Of a stretch of DNA of 64,000 bases, positions 10,240 through 20,498 are shown one piece after another. Source of the stretch: an uncultured Acidobacteriia bacterium (GTDB lineage Bacteria; Acidobacteriota; Terriglobia; Bryobacterales; Bryobacteraceae); assembly GCA_903892565.1 (NCBI GenBank), contig CAITIX010000006.1, positions 1-64,000 of the forward strand, written 5' to 3'. Every line of letters starts with the position of its first letter. Positions within the stretch are counted from its first letter, which is position 1. Under the pieces are notes generated by a model. The model was not told where the DNA came from. It saw only the letters and a program-made list of their open reading frames with translations, and made no database searches. The position numbers and the translations under genes are program-made.

Positions 10240-11256
10240 TCACACCGCGCGATTGGCGTAGTTGTTTTCGTAATAGCGTTGATACTCGCCGGACTTTACG
10301 CGAGCCACCCACGCGGCGTTTTGCCGATACCAATCAATGGTCGCCTTGAGGCCTTCTTCGAACCGTTGCGAGGCTGCCCATCCGGTTTCTCGCATGACCT
10401 TTTCGCTGGAAAGCGCATAGCGCCGATCATGTCCCGGCCGATCGGTCACCGTCTGCATAAGCGAATATGGCTTGCCCACCGCATCCAGAATCTTGTGGAC
10501 AACGTCAACATTCGGAAGCGAGCGGCTGCCGCCAATGTTGTAGACTTCGCCCTCGCGTCCGCGTTCGATCACGGCGAGGATCGCGCGGCAATGATCGTCC
10601 ACGTAAAGCCAATCGCGGATCTGCATCCCGTCGCCGTAAATGGGCAGCGCCTTGTCTTCGAACGCATTCGAGATCATCAGCGGAATCAGCTTTTCCGGAA
10701 ATTGAAACGGTCCGTAATTGTTCGATGCGCGCGTCACCGTCACGGGCATCTTGTACGTCACGAAGTAGGACAGCGCGAGCAAATCCGACCCGGCCTTCGA
10801 CGCCGAATACGGACTGCTGGCCTTCAATGGATAGTTTTCGTCGGCATCGTGCGGAGCATCAATGCTGCCGTAGACCTCGTCCGTCGAAACATGCAGGAAC
10901 CGCGGAGTTTTGTGCGTGCGCGCGGCTTCGAGCAGCGTAAACGTTCCGCGCAGATTGGTTTCGAATACCGGAGTGGGCGAAAGAATGCTGCGATCCACGT
11001 GCGACTCAGCGGCGAAGTTGACGATCACATCGGGCCGCTCCGCCTCCACCACTTCATTCACCAAATTGGCGTCGCAAATATCGCCCTGCACGAACCGGTA
11101 GCGCGGATCGTTCGCGACGGAAGCCAGATTTTCCAGATTTCCCGCGTAGGTCAGCTTGTCAAAATTGATCAAACGTGTGGCGCTCGTTGCGCCGAGCATC
11201 ATCCGGACGAACGCGCTGCCGATGAACCCGGCGCCGCCGGTTACAAACACTTTCAT
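10240..11256 (-). CDS. rfbB: dTDP-glucose 4,6-dehydratase
   Basis: MKVFVTGGAGFIGSAFVR, VSTDEVYG, YSASKAGSD; ORF extends to 11463 but homology starts at 11256. Confidence 0.96.
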   Translation of the reverse strand: MKVFVTGGAGFIGSAFVRMMLGATSATRLINFDKLTYAGNLENLASVANDPRYRFVQGDICDANLVNEVVEAERPDVIVNFAAESHVDRSILSPTPVFETNLRGTFTLLEAARTHKTPRFLHVSTDEVYGSIDAPHDADENYPLKASSPYSASKAGSDLLALSYFVTYKMPVTVTRASNNYGPFQFPEKLIPLMISNAFEDKALPIYGDGMQIRDWLYVDDHCRAILAVIERGREGEVYNIGGSRSLPNVDVVHKILDAVGKPYSLMQTVTDRPGHDRRYALSSEKVMRETGWAASQRFEEGLKATIDWYRQNAAWVARVKSGEYQRYYENNYANRAV

Positions 11257-11344
11257 GGGCGAAAGAATCCCTTCTCGTGGGCAATAGCCGCTCGCGAGCA
11301 TCGCGAAACAGCGCGCGAGTATCGCAAAACGGGGCTGTAGAAGC

Positions 11345-11905
11345 TCATTTGTGCTGCAGTTCCCAATCGTAGGCGATGGCCGGATCGTTGTACGGAATGC
11401 GCCCCTCATCTTTCGGGTCGTACAGACGGCTGGTGACGTAAACCAGCATGGCCGCGCTCTCACCCACCACTTTGTAGCCGTGTCCCACGCCAGGAGGAAT
11501 CAGAATCTGCCACGGCTTCAGCGCTCCTACGTAGAGCGTGTTCTTCAGTCCGTAGGTCGGCGAATCGGGACGCAAGTCCACCAGCGCGACCTGGAAAACG
11601 CCTTGCGATGGCACCCACAAATCGGTTTGGTGAAGATGAAAGTGGAATGCCTTTATTGCTGCCGGATAGCTCAGTGCCGCCGAAACTTGTGTCGTTTCCG
11701 GAGGAAAATCCGCCGCCAAGCCTTGTCCCAATCGCTGGACTTCCAAAAAGTAGCCGCGGTCATCCGGCCATAGATCAAAGGCTTTAACTCGGACTCCGGA
11801 GATTAAATCCTGTGAGTCGGGTGTGCGAATAATCTTTCCGATACCGGCCTCGCATTCCGGAATCGCAATCTGAACTGCCGAGGGAGTTGTACCGTGCTTA
11901 GTCAC
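11345..11905 (-). CDS. rfbC: dTDP-4-dehydrorhamnose 3,5-epimerase family protein
   Basis: DDRGYFLEVQR, FHFHLHQTDLWVPSQG, IPPGVGHGYKV. Confidence 0.9.
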   Translation of the reverse strand: MTKHGTTPSAVQIAIPECEAGIGKIIRTPDSQDLISGVRVKAFDLWPDDRGYFLEVQRLGQGLAADFPPETTQVSAALSYPAAIKAFHFHLHQTDLWVPSQGVFQVALVDLRPDSPTYGLKNTLYVGALKPWQILIPPGVGHGYKVVGESAAMLVYVTSRLYDPKDEGRIPYNDPAIAYDWELQHK

Positions 11906-11992
11906 GCTGAGCCTAGGTTAGCGCGGTTACAGTCTCCGAGGAAATCCCCCGCTTCAAGTTATGCTTGCGGCGCCTGCGCCACATCGCAAGAG

Positions 11993-12427
11993 TCAAACGC
12001 GCCAGTTGTCGGCCCGCCAGTTCTTCACCGACTCCTTGATTGCTTTTCGGTCCAGATTTCCCGCTAGCGTTTTTTCCACCAGCCCGGGGATTTCACTATC
12101 CGACGCAAAACGCAGCGCGATCAGTTGCCCTTCGTTCAATTCGCTGGCGCGAGCGCGTAGCGGTTCGGGCAGCAGTGTTTGCAAGCGCAGGCGTTCTTCC
12201 AGGCGAATCACGCGATCCTGTACTTTCATCGCATACAACCGCACTTTGAACATCAGCACAATCAGCCAGAGCGCCGCGAAGATCCCCAGCGCACTCCACC
12301 ACGTGGGATATTGCACCATGTGGACGATGGACGCCACCAACATCACGAGCGAGCCGACGAAAAGAAAGCCGTGAAAGGCGGGGTCGAATTTCGCGTGGTT
12401 CGCGAGGTTCTGTTCACTTTGTGCCAT
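11993..12427 (-). CDS. Small two-TM membrane protein (DUF6526-like)
   Basis: MAQSEQNLANHAKFDPAFHGFLF... two hydrophobic helices. Confidence 0.75.
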   Translation of the reverse strand: MAQSEQNLANHAKFDPAFHGFLFVGSLVMLVASIVHMVQYPTWWSALGIFAALWLIVLMFKVRLYAMKVQDRVIRLEERLRLQTLLPEPLRARASELNEGQLIALRFASDSEIPGLVEKTLAGNLDRKAIKESVKNWRADNWRV

Positions 12428-12454
12428 GGCGTGATAATAGAGTAGTTTCCCGCT

Positions 12455-13453
12455 ATGGTCAATCGTCAATTTGTACTCGCCGCCCGTCCCGAGGGAATGA
12501 TTCGGGAAACCGATTTCCGTATGGTGGAATCCACCGTTCCACCGATTCGCGAGGGAGAGTTCCTCGTGCGGGCTCGGTATCTTTCCGTGGACCCCTACAT
12601 GCGCGGTCGCATGAGCGCCGCTCGCAGCTACGCACCTTCCGTGGAGATTGGTCAGCTAATGACCGGCGGAGGCGTCGCGGAAGTCGTGGAATCGCGCAAC
12701 GCCAAATTTCGCACCGGCGACATCGTCAATTTCCAGATGGGCTGGCAGGAGTATGCGATCTCGAACGGCGAAAACGTGCGCAAGGTCGATCCCTCGCTCG
12801 CTCCGATATCCACGGCGGTGGGGATCTTAGGAATGCCCGGGCTCACGGCGTATTACGGCGTCACGGAAATTTGTGCCGTACAGCCGGGCGAAACCTTTGT
12901 CATCTCTGGAGCAGCCGGAGCCGTGGGATCTGCCGCCGGCCAACTCGCCAGCATTCGCGGCGCTCATGTTGTCGGAATCACGGGCGGGCCCAAGAAAGTC
13001 GACTACATCATCCGCGAGCTGGGCTTTCACGACGCCATCGACTACAAAGCGAACTCCGATATATCGGCCGCGTTGCGCGAGACGTGCCCGCATCGTATCG
13101 ATGCGTACTTTGACAACGTCGGCGGGACTACAACGGACGCCGTCGTCGCCTATCTGAACTTACATGCGCGCGTCGGCATCTGCGGACAAATTTCGCAAGC
13201 GAATGACAGCGCGCCATCGCTCGCACCTCGCATGTACCGGCATTTACTTGTTGCACGCGCGCGCGTGCAGGGCTTTCTCGTCTGGGATTTCACGCGCACG
13301 GAAGAGGCCTTGGTGGAACTTGCGGGTTGGATCGCATCCGGCGATCTCAAGTATCACGAGGACGTCATAGAAGGGTTTGAAAACATGCCGAAGGCCCTGA
13401 TCGGGCTCTTCCTCGGCGAAAACATTGGTAAGCGGGTTGTGCGAGTAGCATAG
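12455..13453 (+). CDS. Zinc-independent MDR NADP-dependent oxidoreductase (CurA/leukotriene B4 12-hydroxydehydrogenase type)
   Basis: SVDPYMRGRMS, GMPGLTAYYG, VISGAAGAVGSAAGQLA, YFDNVGG. Confidence 0.93.
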   Translation: MVNRQFVLAARPEGMIRETDFRMVESTVPPIREGEFLVRARYLSVDPYMRGRMSAARSYAPSVEIGQLMTGGGVAEVVESRNAKFRTGDIVNFQMGWQEYAISNGENVRKVDPSLAPISTAVGILGMPGLTAYYGVTEICAVQPGETFVISGAAGAVGSAAGQLASIRGAHVVGITGGPKKVDYIIRELGFHDAIDYKANSDISAALRETCPHRIDAYFDNVGGTTTDAVVAYLNLHARVGICGQISQANDSAPSLAPRMYRHLLVARARVQGFLVWDFTRTEEALVELAGWIASGDLKYHEDVIEGFENMPKALIGLFLGENIGKRVVRVA

Positions 13454-14630
13454 CCGCGCTTACAGCGTAAACGCCACGCACGCCAAGCCATGTCGCGCAG
13501 CTACCCGCAAAGAGCATGGCCGCTGCTTGTGCTGCGGACATCATCGATACGGATACCGAGCTGACGCGTCCCCGCAGCTCCTCCGGCGTAAATTCTTTGA
13601 GTACGGCACTGGCGGCGATCATCGCGCTCGAGGCTCCTAATCCAATCCCCGCGGCACCCACGAATGTCCCCAGCTGTGAGGGATACAGCGCAAGACTCAG
13701 GATGCACGCGCCCACAATTCCCATGCCTGTTGCGATCAGCGTTTGGCGAGAGCAAGAGTTCACGATCTTACCCGCAACCAACGTTCCTGCCAGTGTCCCC
13801 GCTGCCGTCAGCGAGCCAGCGATCGCATAGGAAGCGGCCGTTGCATGCAATACGTCGCGAATGTAAATCGCCACCAGCGATGAATAGCATCCCGCAGCGA
13901 ATGTCCCGCCCGCCATGGCGCATGTGGCGAACGATACTTCGGAGTTTGTCAAAAGAAAGGCGAGCCCGGAACGCATGTCGCGTGCGACGTGGCTCGCTTT
14001 CGGCGCGATTGCTGTGGGCAATACGTGGCACGAGACATTCGTCAACAACGCGGCGGAGACCAAGAAACTCGCGGAATTTCCCCAGTAGCACGCATTTTCG
14101 CCAAAGCGCACGACGAGGGTTCCCGCGACCGCGGGACTCGCGATTCTCGCCACGTGCATCGTCTGCTGCATCAGGACACTGACCGGCAATAGTTCCTCGC
14201 GCTTTATCAATCTTGGAATCACTACCGCCTGCGCGGGAACAAAAAACGCAGAGACGCAACTGATCGCAAAACAAATCGAACACAATCGAATGAAGTCTAG
14301 GTGGGTTGACGTGCCGGCGCCGCTGCGCGTGGACGCCGCAAGCAACAGCACGAGCACTGCTCGTAGGCAGTCGCTCACGATCATGGTTCGCCGCGGATTC
14401 CAACGATCCGCGAACACTCCGGCCACCGGGCCGATCACAATCGCGGGCAACAGCGATGCCAGCCATACGATGCTGACCCCGTGCGCGGATTCTCGCAGGC
14501 GAAATACCAGCGCCGCCTGCACGGAAAACATCGCGAGGTAATCGCCGAAGATGCTGATCCCCTGCGCTATCCACAGGCATCGAAAGCTCGCGTTCTCCAA
14601 CGGTCCAGTCGGCGCGCACAGTCCTTGCAC
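13365..14630 (-). CDS. MFS transporter (efflux type)
   Basis: ~12 hydrophobic segments, GPVAGVFADRWNPRR motif A; 3' end overlaps the convergent CDS by 89 bp. Confidence 0.88.
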   Translation of the reverse strand: MQGLCAPTGPLENASFRCLWIAQGISIFGDYLAMFSVQAALVFRLRESAHGVSIVWLASLLPAIVIGPVAGVFADRWNPRRTMIVSDCLRAVLVLLLAASTRSGAGTSTHLDFIRLCSICFAISCVSAFFVPAQAVVIPRLIKREELLPVSVLMQQTMHVARIASPAVAGTLVVRFGENACYWGNSASFLVSAALLTNVSCHVLPTAIAPKASHVARDMRSGLAFLLTNSEVSFATCAMAGGTFAAGCYSSLVAIYIRDVLHATAASYAIAGSLTAAGTLAGTLVAGKIVNSCSRQTLIATGMGIVGACILSLALYPSQLGTFVGAAGIGLGASSAMIAASAVLKEFTPEELRGRVSSVSVSMMSAAQAAAMLFAGSCATWLGVRGVYAVSAAMLLAQPAYQCFRRGRARSGPSACFQTLL

Positions 14631-14700
14631 GCTAGCAGCGTAAAGGCTCTGCCTGGTCTGCGGACGTTCCTGAAACCTCTAACTAGCGGACGCGTTAGGA

Positions 14701-15519
14701 CTATTCAGGCGGCGTCTGACTGTGATGGCGCGATTCGCGGCAAATGCCGCGCTTGCTCGATCGAATGAAGTGCGCCAGATGCAGCGTGTGCTCTGTCGGG
14801 ACTTCCGTTTCGATCTTCGTCAGTGCGTCAGCAAGCTTTAAGCCCGAGCGATACAGGATCTTGTACGCGTTCTTCAACGCCTGCATGTCACCGGCAGAAA
14901 ATCCCGCGCGCCGCAGGCCAACGCGATTCAACCCCATTGGCGTCACGTACAGCCCGGCGTACATGAAATACGGAGGCACATCCTTGTTCACGCGCGTTCC
15001 GCCACCGACCATCGCATAACATCCGATCTTCGAAAACTGGTGCGCGGCCACATTGCCCGAGACGAAAGCGTTGTCCGCCACCTCCACATATCCGGCCATG
15101 AGCGAACAACTGGCCAACACCACGCGGTTTCCAATGACGCAATTGTGCGCAATATGGCCCGATGTCATCACGTAGTTGTCATCGCCGATGATGGTGACCG
15201 ATTCGGGCTTCGTGCCGCGTGAAACGGTGAAATGCTCGCGGATAATATTACGGTGGCCGATCCGCAAATAGCTGCGATCGCCCTTGAAGTTCTTGTCCAG
15301 TGGATCACTGCCAAGGACCGTGCCTGCCGAAATTTCGTTGCCGTCTCCGAGCGTGGTCCAGCGTTTCACCCAAACATAAGGCTCCAGCTTCGTCGCCGCG
15401 CCGACGACCACGTCCTGTTCGACAATCGTGAAATCGCCAATCACAGAGCCTGGGCCGATCACCGCATCGGGATGAATGCGCGCAGTGGGAGCAATTTGTG
15501 CGGAAGGGTCAATGGGCAT
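14701..15519 (-). CDS. lpxA: Acyl-ACP--UDP-N-acetylglucosamine O-acyltransferase
   Basis: Hexapeptide repeats, IHPDAVIGPGSVIGDFTIVEQDV, GHIAHNCVIGN, VNKDVPPYFMYAG. Confidence 0.95.
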   Translation of the reverse strand: MPIDPSAQIAPTARIHPDAVIGPGSVIGDFTIVEQDVVVGAATKLEPYVWVKRWTTLGDGNEISAGTVLGSDPLDKNFKGDRSYLRIGHRNIIREHFTVSRGTKPESVTIIGDDNYVMTSGHIAHNCVIGNRVVLASCSLMAGYVEVADNAFVSGNVAAHQFSKIGCYAMVGGGTRVNKDVPPYFMYAGLYVTPMGLNRVGLRRAGFSAGDMQALKNAYKILYRSGLKLADALTKIETEVPTEHTLHLAHFIRSSKRGICRESRHHSQTPPE

Positions 15520-15529
15520 ACGTTCTTGT

Positions 15530-16141
15530 TCAGGATATCGCCAGTAGTACGCCGAACAGAATCAGCCACAGAACGGTAAGGAAATGCCAGTAGTAGGCGA
15601 CCACATCCACCAACTCGCGGCTGCGGTTGGGCCGCAGCACGACGTAAAACAGCGCGACCATTCCTCCCAGCAAATGGGCCGCGTGCAAGCCCGTGAATAG
15701 ATAGAAGAACGATCCATGAGGGTTCTCCATCATGTAAGCGCCCTGATCGATGAGACGCTTCCACGCCGTCAACTGGCTTGCGACAAACGCTGCGCCGATC
15801 GTTCCGGTCAACAGCAGCATGCGGGATGCGATCCGCCATTCTCCGGCACCGTAGAACCGCCGCGCGAGCTCAAAGGTGATGCTGCTCACGACGATCAAGC
15901 CTGTACTCAACCAAAGAACGTTTGGAAATACCACGGAATCCCAGTAAGGTGGTGTTTGCGAACGCCAGATGAACGCGGCGACGAGTGCGGCAAAGAAAGC
16001 GAAAATCGAAAGGCAAAGCGTCAGCAGTAAGATGGTGTACGTTCCAGGCGGCGACTTCGTTGGATCTTCCAACGAGAACGGCAACACCACGACCTGGTCC
16101 GTCTTCTCGGCACGTTGGCTGACGATTCTACGCATCCGCAA
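15530..16141 (-). CDS. Heme-copper oxidase subunit III
   Basis: Five TM; FFYLFTGLHAAHLLGGMVAL and YWHFLTVLWLILFGVL. Confidence 0.9.
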   Translation of the reverse strand: MRMRRIVSQRAEKTDQVVVLPFSLEDPTKSPPGTYTILLLTLCLSIFAFFAALVAAFIWRSQTPPYWDSVVFPNVLWLSTGLIVVSSITFELARRFYGAGEWRIASRMLLLTGTIGAAFVASQLTAWKRLIDQGAYMMENPHGSFFYLFTGLHAAHLLGGMVALFYVVLRPNRSRELVDVVAYYWHFLTVLWLILFGVLLAIS

Positions 16142-16175
16142 CCACTATTCTACGCCCGCGACGCGTAGCCCGCCC

Positions 16176-17009
16176 TCACGTTTTCGCCGCGAAAGACCGG
16201 GCCCGCTCGCGTCTTTTTCGCGCATAGTGGATCGATATCGAGCGCATCAACGGTCCGGGAGTCATCCGAATGAATCGCGTGATCCAGCGATAGCGCCAAT
16301 CCGGAATCACAATGAGCGAGTTGCGATCGAAGCCACGCAGCGACTCCGCCACCACGAACTCCGCACGCAGCCAAAACGATTTCGGAATGGCCCGGCGATC
16401 CATTTTTAAGACATCGTGGAACTCTGAGTATGTGAAACCCGGGCACAAAGCCTGCACGCGCACCGCTGATCCAGCGGCAGCCAACTCCATCGATAGTCCT
16501 TTCATGAAGCTGTTGATCCACGCCTTCGTGGCGCAGTAGCTCACGTTAAACGGGGCCTGTTCGAATGCTGCGACCGACGAAACGCTAATAATTCCTCGAC
16601 CTGTGGAAGTCGATTCGCCTTGCCGCGTGAACGTTCGGAGCGCCGCATGCGTCAGATCGAGCGTCGCCAGAATATGCAGGCGATGCATCTGTTCTTGCGA
16701 TGCCAGATCGGCATCTGAAAAAGCGCCCTGCGTCCCGAAGCCTGCATTATTCACCAACAACGCGAGGTTGTCCGCCGCGAGAATGCGCGCGGTGGCACGT
16801 TCCCGGTCGGCATCCGTTGCCAGGTCCGCAACCAGGATCTCCGAGCGCGCGTTGCACGACTGCGCCAACTCGTCTGCGAGAGCCTGCAGGCGATCTTGCC
16901 TGCGCGCGATCAGCAGGAGATCGAAGCCCCGTGCTGCAAGCTGGCGCGCAAATTCTGCACCGATGCCGCTCGAAGCGCCGGTGATCGCCGCCAGAGCTCG
17001 ATTATTCAT
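16176..17009 (-). CDS. SDR family oxidoreductase
   Basis: AITGASSGIGAEFARQLA, LLVNNAGFG, S-YxxxK (SYCATKAW). Confidence 0.93.
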   Translation of the reverse strand: MNNRALAAITGASSGIGAEFARQLAARGFDLLLIARRQDRLQALADELAQSCNARSEILVADLATDADRERATARILAADNLALLVNNAGFGTQGAFSDADLASQEQMHRLHILATLDLTHAALRTFTRQGESTSTGRGIISVSSVAAFEQAPFNVSYCATKAWINSFMKGLSMELAAAGSAVRVQALCPGFTYSEFHDVLKMDRRAIPKSFWLRAEFVVAESLRGFDRNSLIVIPDWRYRWITRFIRMTPGPLMRSISIHYARKRRERARSFAAKT

Positions 17010-17871
17010 GCGGTTCCTCCGTTGCCAGCGGTCCATCTAGCCTGTGGCCTCGTGCGGCCCACTCCGCGCCCCCCAAAACGAGCATCGACGCGAGGAAAGA
17101 CAGGAAAATCAGACTTGCCGAATACTGGAACACGCCGTACTCGCGAGACAGCTTTTGCTGAAATGCCGGCCACGCGAACGTATTGACGTATTTCATGAAT
17201 TCCAGGAGCAAGCCTACGCCGATTGCCGCCGGGATGATGCGACTCAGCGGTGGACGTCCATTCGGCAGGTAGCGGTACACCAAGAACAGAATCAGGACAG
17301 ACAGAGGTACCGCGGCCAGCTTGAAAAGGAGTAGCGAAAAAAGAGCCATTCCATGCCCGGCCGTGGATTGCAGCCAGCGCGGGAGCGCACCGGTTTGGAA
17401 GGATTGCTGGTTCAGAGCCGTAATCATCAACGACAACAATGCCAGGCCTCCGCAAACAAAGATGAGCGCAAGGCTGACGATCTGATTTCGCACGAAGCTG
17501 CGATTCTTGCGGATGCCCCAGATCCGGTTCAAAGCCACTTCCAGAGGTTCGAAAACCCCATTCGCGGTGAAGAGCAAGAGCGCAATCGAAATGAGGGGCA
17601 GTGGTCCTTGGTGCGGTAAATTTCGAACGAGGAAGACCTGCAGGGCGTCCGGGAAATAGTCGCGCAGCGCCAAATTGATGGCGCCCGATGCCGCTTGTTC
17701 TGGAAACACCATTCGCGACACCGAGAGACTGACCGTGAGGAAGGGAAAAAACGACAACAAAACGTTGGCGGCTACGGAAAATGCGTAGACGTGAACCTCC
17801 GTCTGCATCCAATAGTGCAAGGTAAGGCGGATGTTCTCGATGAAGCGCCGCATTTTTTCAGAGTAGTGCAT
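17002..17871 (-). CDS. YihY/BrkB family inner membrane protein
   Basis: SVAANVLLSFFPFLTVS, multi-TM, LYRYLPNGRPPLSRIIPAAIG. Confidence 0.9.
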   Translation of the reverse strand: MHYSEKMRRFIENIRLTLHYWMQTEVHVYAFSVAANVLLSFFPFLTVSLSVSRMVFPEQAASGAINLALRDYFPDALQVFLVRNLPHQGPLPLISIALLLFTANGVFEPLEVALNRIWGIRKNRSFVRNQIVSLALIFVCGGLALLSLMITALNQQSFQTGALPRWLQSTAGHGMALFSLLLFKLAAVPLSVLILFLVYRYLPNGRPPLSRIIPAAIGVGLLLEFMKYVNTFAWPAFQQKLSREYGVFQYSASLIFLSFLASMLVLGGAEWAARGHRLDGPLATEEPHE

Positions 17872-17941
17872 TGGGGCAGACGGCTGCGGAAATCGCGTGG
17901 ATCGGCCGATAAACGGTAAGATAGTCCTTTCACTTAAACTT

Positions 17942-19306
17942 ATGAATGTTTCAATCATTGGAACCGGATACGTCGGTCTAACGACAGGCGCCTGTTTGGC
18001 ATTTCTCGGGCATAAAGTGACTTGCGTCGATGCCGACGAAAGCAAAATTAAGACACTGCAAGCCGGTAAAGTTCCATTTCATGAGCCGCATATGGAAGAT
18101 CTGGTTGCCGACGCGCGTGCCAATCTGCGCTTCACCACCGACTACGCGAGTGCGATTCCCCAGTCGGATGTCGTGTTCATTGCGGTCGGCACGCCTCCCG
18201 GTGCGAACGGCTCGCCGGATCTGCGCTATTTAGAAGCCGCGGCCCGCAGCATCGGAGAGAATCTGGGCGACCACTTCACGGTTGTCGTGAATAAGTCCAC
18301 GGTGCCTATCGGAAGTGGCAACTGGGTGGGCGCATTGGTTCGCGATGCCTATGAGGCGGCCAAGGGGCGCAAAGCGAATGGAGTTTTTGCCGTTGCCTCC
18401 AATCCCGAATTTCTGCGCGAAGGATCAGCCGTTCTCGATAGCCTCTTTCCGGATCGCGTCGTGATCGGCGCAGACGAACCGCGCACATCGGAAGTGCTGT
18501 ACACCCTGTACCGTCCCATCCTGGAGCAGACGTTCCAAGCTCCGCCCTATCAGCGCCGGCCCGAAAGCATGACCGCGGTGCCGTTAATCTCTACCGATTT
18601 GGCGTCGGCGGAACTCATCAAGTATGCTGCCAATGCGTTTTTGGCGCTGAAAATCAGTTATATCAACGAAATCGGGAATGTTGCGGAAAAGGTGGGTGCC
18701 GATATCCGCCAGATCGCGCGTGGCATCGGCCTCGATGGACGCATCGGCCCGCGTTTCTTACAGGCGGGTCTGGGGTGGGGCGGATCGTGCTTTGGCAAAG
18801 ATACTGCGGCTCTTGTCGCTACCGCAGCGGAGTATGGCGTGGAAGCGCAGATCGTAAAGGCCGCGCGTGAGGTCAATCGTTTACAGCGCGAACGCGTCGT
18901 CGAAAAACTCTTGGCCGAATTGAAGATTTTGAAGGGGCGCACGATTGGGCTTCTCGGGCTCGCCTTCAAGCCTCATACGGACGATTTGCGCGAAGCTCCT
19001 TCGCTGGACATTGCGCGCAAATTAATCGAACGGGGCGCGCGCGTGAAGGCGCACGATCCGGTGGCAATGGAACGCTTCCGCCGCGAAAATCCAGACCTTG
19101 CGGTCACGTGTTGCGCGTCGCCACTCGAAGTTGCCGTGGATGCGGATGCCCTTGTGGTGGTGACGGAGTGGCCCGAGTATGCCGAGCTCCATTGGGAACA
19201 GTTGGGCCAGAGCATGCGTTCTTCCATCATTCTGGATGGACGCCAATTGCTGGATCGCGATCGTCTGACGCGCGCCGGATTCAAATACATCGGCCTTCCT
19301 GGCTAG
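17942..19306 (+). CDS. ugd: UDP-glucose/GDP-mannose 6-dehydrogenase
   Basis: MNVSIIGTGYVGLTTGACLA, VNKSTVPIGS, GWGGSCFGKDT, FKPHTDDLREAPSL. Confidence 0.95.
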   Translation: MNVSIIGTGYVGLTTGACLAFLGHKVTCVDADESKIKTLQAGKVPFHEPHMEDLVADARANLRFTTDYASAIPQSDVVFIAVGTPPGANGSPDLRYLEAAARSIGENLGDHFTVVVNKSTVPIGSGNWVGALVRDAYEAAKGRKANGVFAVASNPEFLREGSAVLDSLFPDRVVIGADEPRTSEVLYTLYRPILEQTFQAPPYQRRPESMTAVPLISTDLASAELIKYAANAFLALKISYINEIGNVAEKVGADIRQIARGIGLDGRIGPRFLQAGLGWGGSCFGKDTAALVATAAEYGVEAQIVKAAREVNRLQRERVVEKLLAELKILKGRTIGLLGLAFKPHTDDLREAPSLDIARKLIERGARVKAHDPVAMERFRRENPDLAVTCCASPLEVAVDADALVVVTEWPEYAELHWEQLGQSMRSSIILDGRQLLDRDRLTRAGFKYIGLPG

Positions 19307-19348
19307 CGTTGCCGCGTGGACGCGCGAAGCTTGCGAAAATAGAAGCAA

Positions 19349-20158
19349 GTGGAATTCAATCACCTGTGCCACATCCTCGAAGAGGACCCTCCGAAGGGCC
19401 GTCTGGACCGTGCAGCGCTGGAAATCGCCACCATCGACACTCCGGATCTCGAAGCCGAGCCCGTGCTGGAGCGTCTCAATGAGCTGGCCGCCAATCTCGG
19501 GGACCGGCTGCGCAATTTCAACGACGGGCGCGAGTTCGTCGAAAAAGCGCAAGCTTACCTGTTCGAAGAACTGGGCTTCCGCGGCAATGAGCAGGACTTC
19601 TTCGATTCCCGGAATAGCTGTCTGGACCAGGTGCTCGCGCGCCGCGTAGGGCTTCCCATCACGCTTTCCGTGCTCTACATGGAAATCGCCCGCAGACTCG
19701 CAATGCCTGTGTTTGGCATCGGCTTACCGCGCCATTTTGTGATTCAGTTCGACGACGGCAATTTCTCCGCCTATATCGATCCCTATCACGGCGGAAAAAT
19801 CGTTACGCCGGAGGAATGCTTTGCCTTGGCAGGCGTGCAGGTCGCGGATCCCATGCTGCTGCGCCCTGTTTCGAAGAAGGCGATTGTGATGCGCATGCTA
19901 CAGAATCTGCGCGGTGTCTATTTGCGGCGCGAGGACTGGACGAAGGCCGTGCGGACGCTGGATCTGCTACTGATCGGCGCGCCCGAAATGGCTTCCTGGT
20001 ACAAGCAGCGAGGAGTTCTGTACATGGAATTAAAACGCCAGCAGGCCGCACGCGCGGATCTGGAAACGTATCTCAAGATGGAGCCGGAAGCCCCCGATGC
20101 CGAAGCGATCCGCAAACAATTGCAGTCGATTCACGCGTGGCTCGCGCGTATGAACTAG
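19349..20158 (+). CDS. SirB1/transglutaminase-like family protein with TPR
   Basis: CLDQVLARRVGLPITLSVLYMEIARRL, GLPRHFVIQF; GTG start. Confidence 0.9.
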   Translation: MEFNHLCHILEEDPPKGRLDRAALEIATIDTPDLEAEPVLERLNELAANLGDRLRNFNDGREFVEKAQAYLFEELGFRGNEQDFFDSRNSCLDQVLARRVGLPITLSVLYMEIARRLAMPVFGIGLPRHFVIQFDDGNFSAYIDPYHGGKIVTPEECFALAGVQVADPMLLRPVSKKAIVMRMLQNLRGVYLRREDWTKAVRTLDLLLIGAPEMASWYKQRGVLYMELKRQQAARADLETYLKMEPEAPDAEAIRKQLQSIHAWLARMN

Positions 20159-20171
20159 TGCCCGGGATTCC

Positions 20172-20498
20172 TTATTCCGGCGTTGTCAGCTCGCGGTCCA
20201 GCCATGCCAGATAGGGTTCCGATCCTTCGACAATCGGGATCGCGATCAGCTCCGGCACTTCGTACGTATGCCGTTTTTCTACGGCAGCGCGCAGTGCGGG
20301 GAACAAGTCGCGCCGCGATTTGATCACTAGCAACCATTCGGTGGAATCCTCGATCTGTTCTTTCCAGCGATAGATGCTACGTGCGCCCGGCACTATGTTG
20401 ACGCATGCCGCTACGCGCTCTTCGACCAGGGCGCGGGCCAGCTCGGCGGCACTCTTCTCCGAATCGCACGTTGTCAGTACAACGATCTTGTCCGTCAT
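20172..20498 (-). CDS. cutA: Divalent-cation tolerance protein CutA
   Basis: LVEERVAACVNIVPGARSIYRWKEQIEDSTEWLLVIKS, HTYEVPELIAIPI. Confidence 0.96.
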   Translation of the reverse strand: MTDKIVVLTTCDSEKSAAELARALVEERVAACVNIVPGARSIYRWKEQIEDSTEWLLVIKSRRDLFPALRAAVEKRHTYEVPELIAIPIVEGSEPYLAWLDRELTTPE

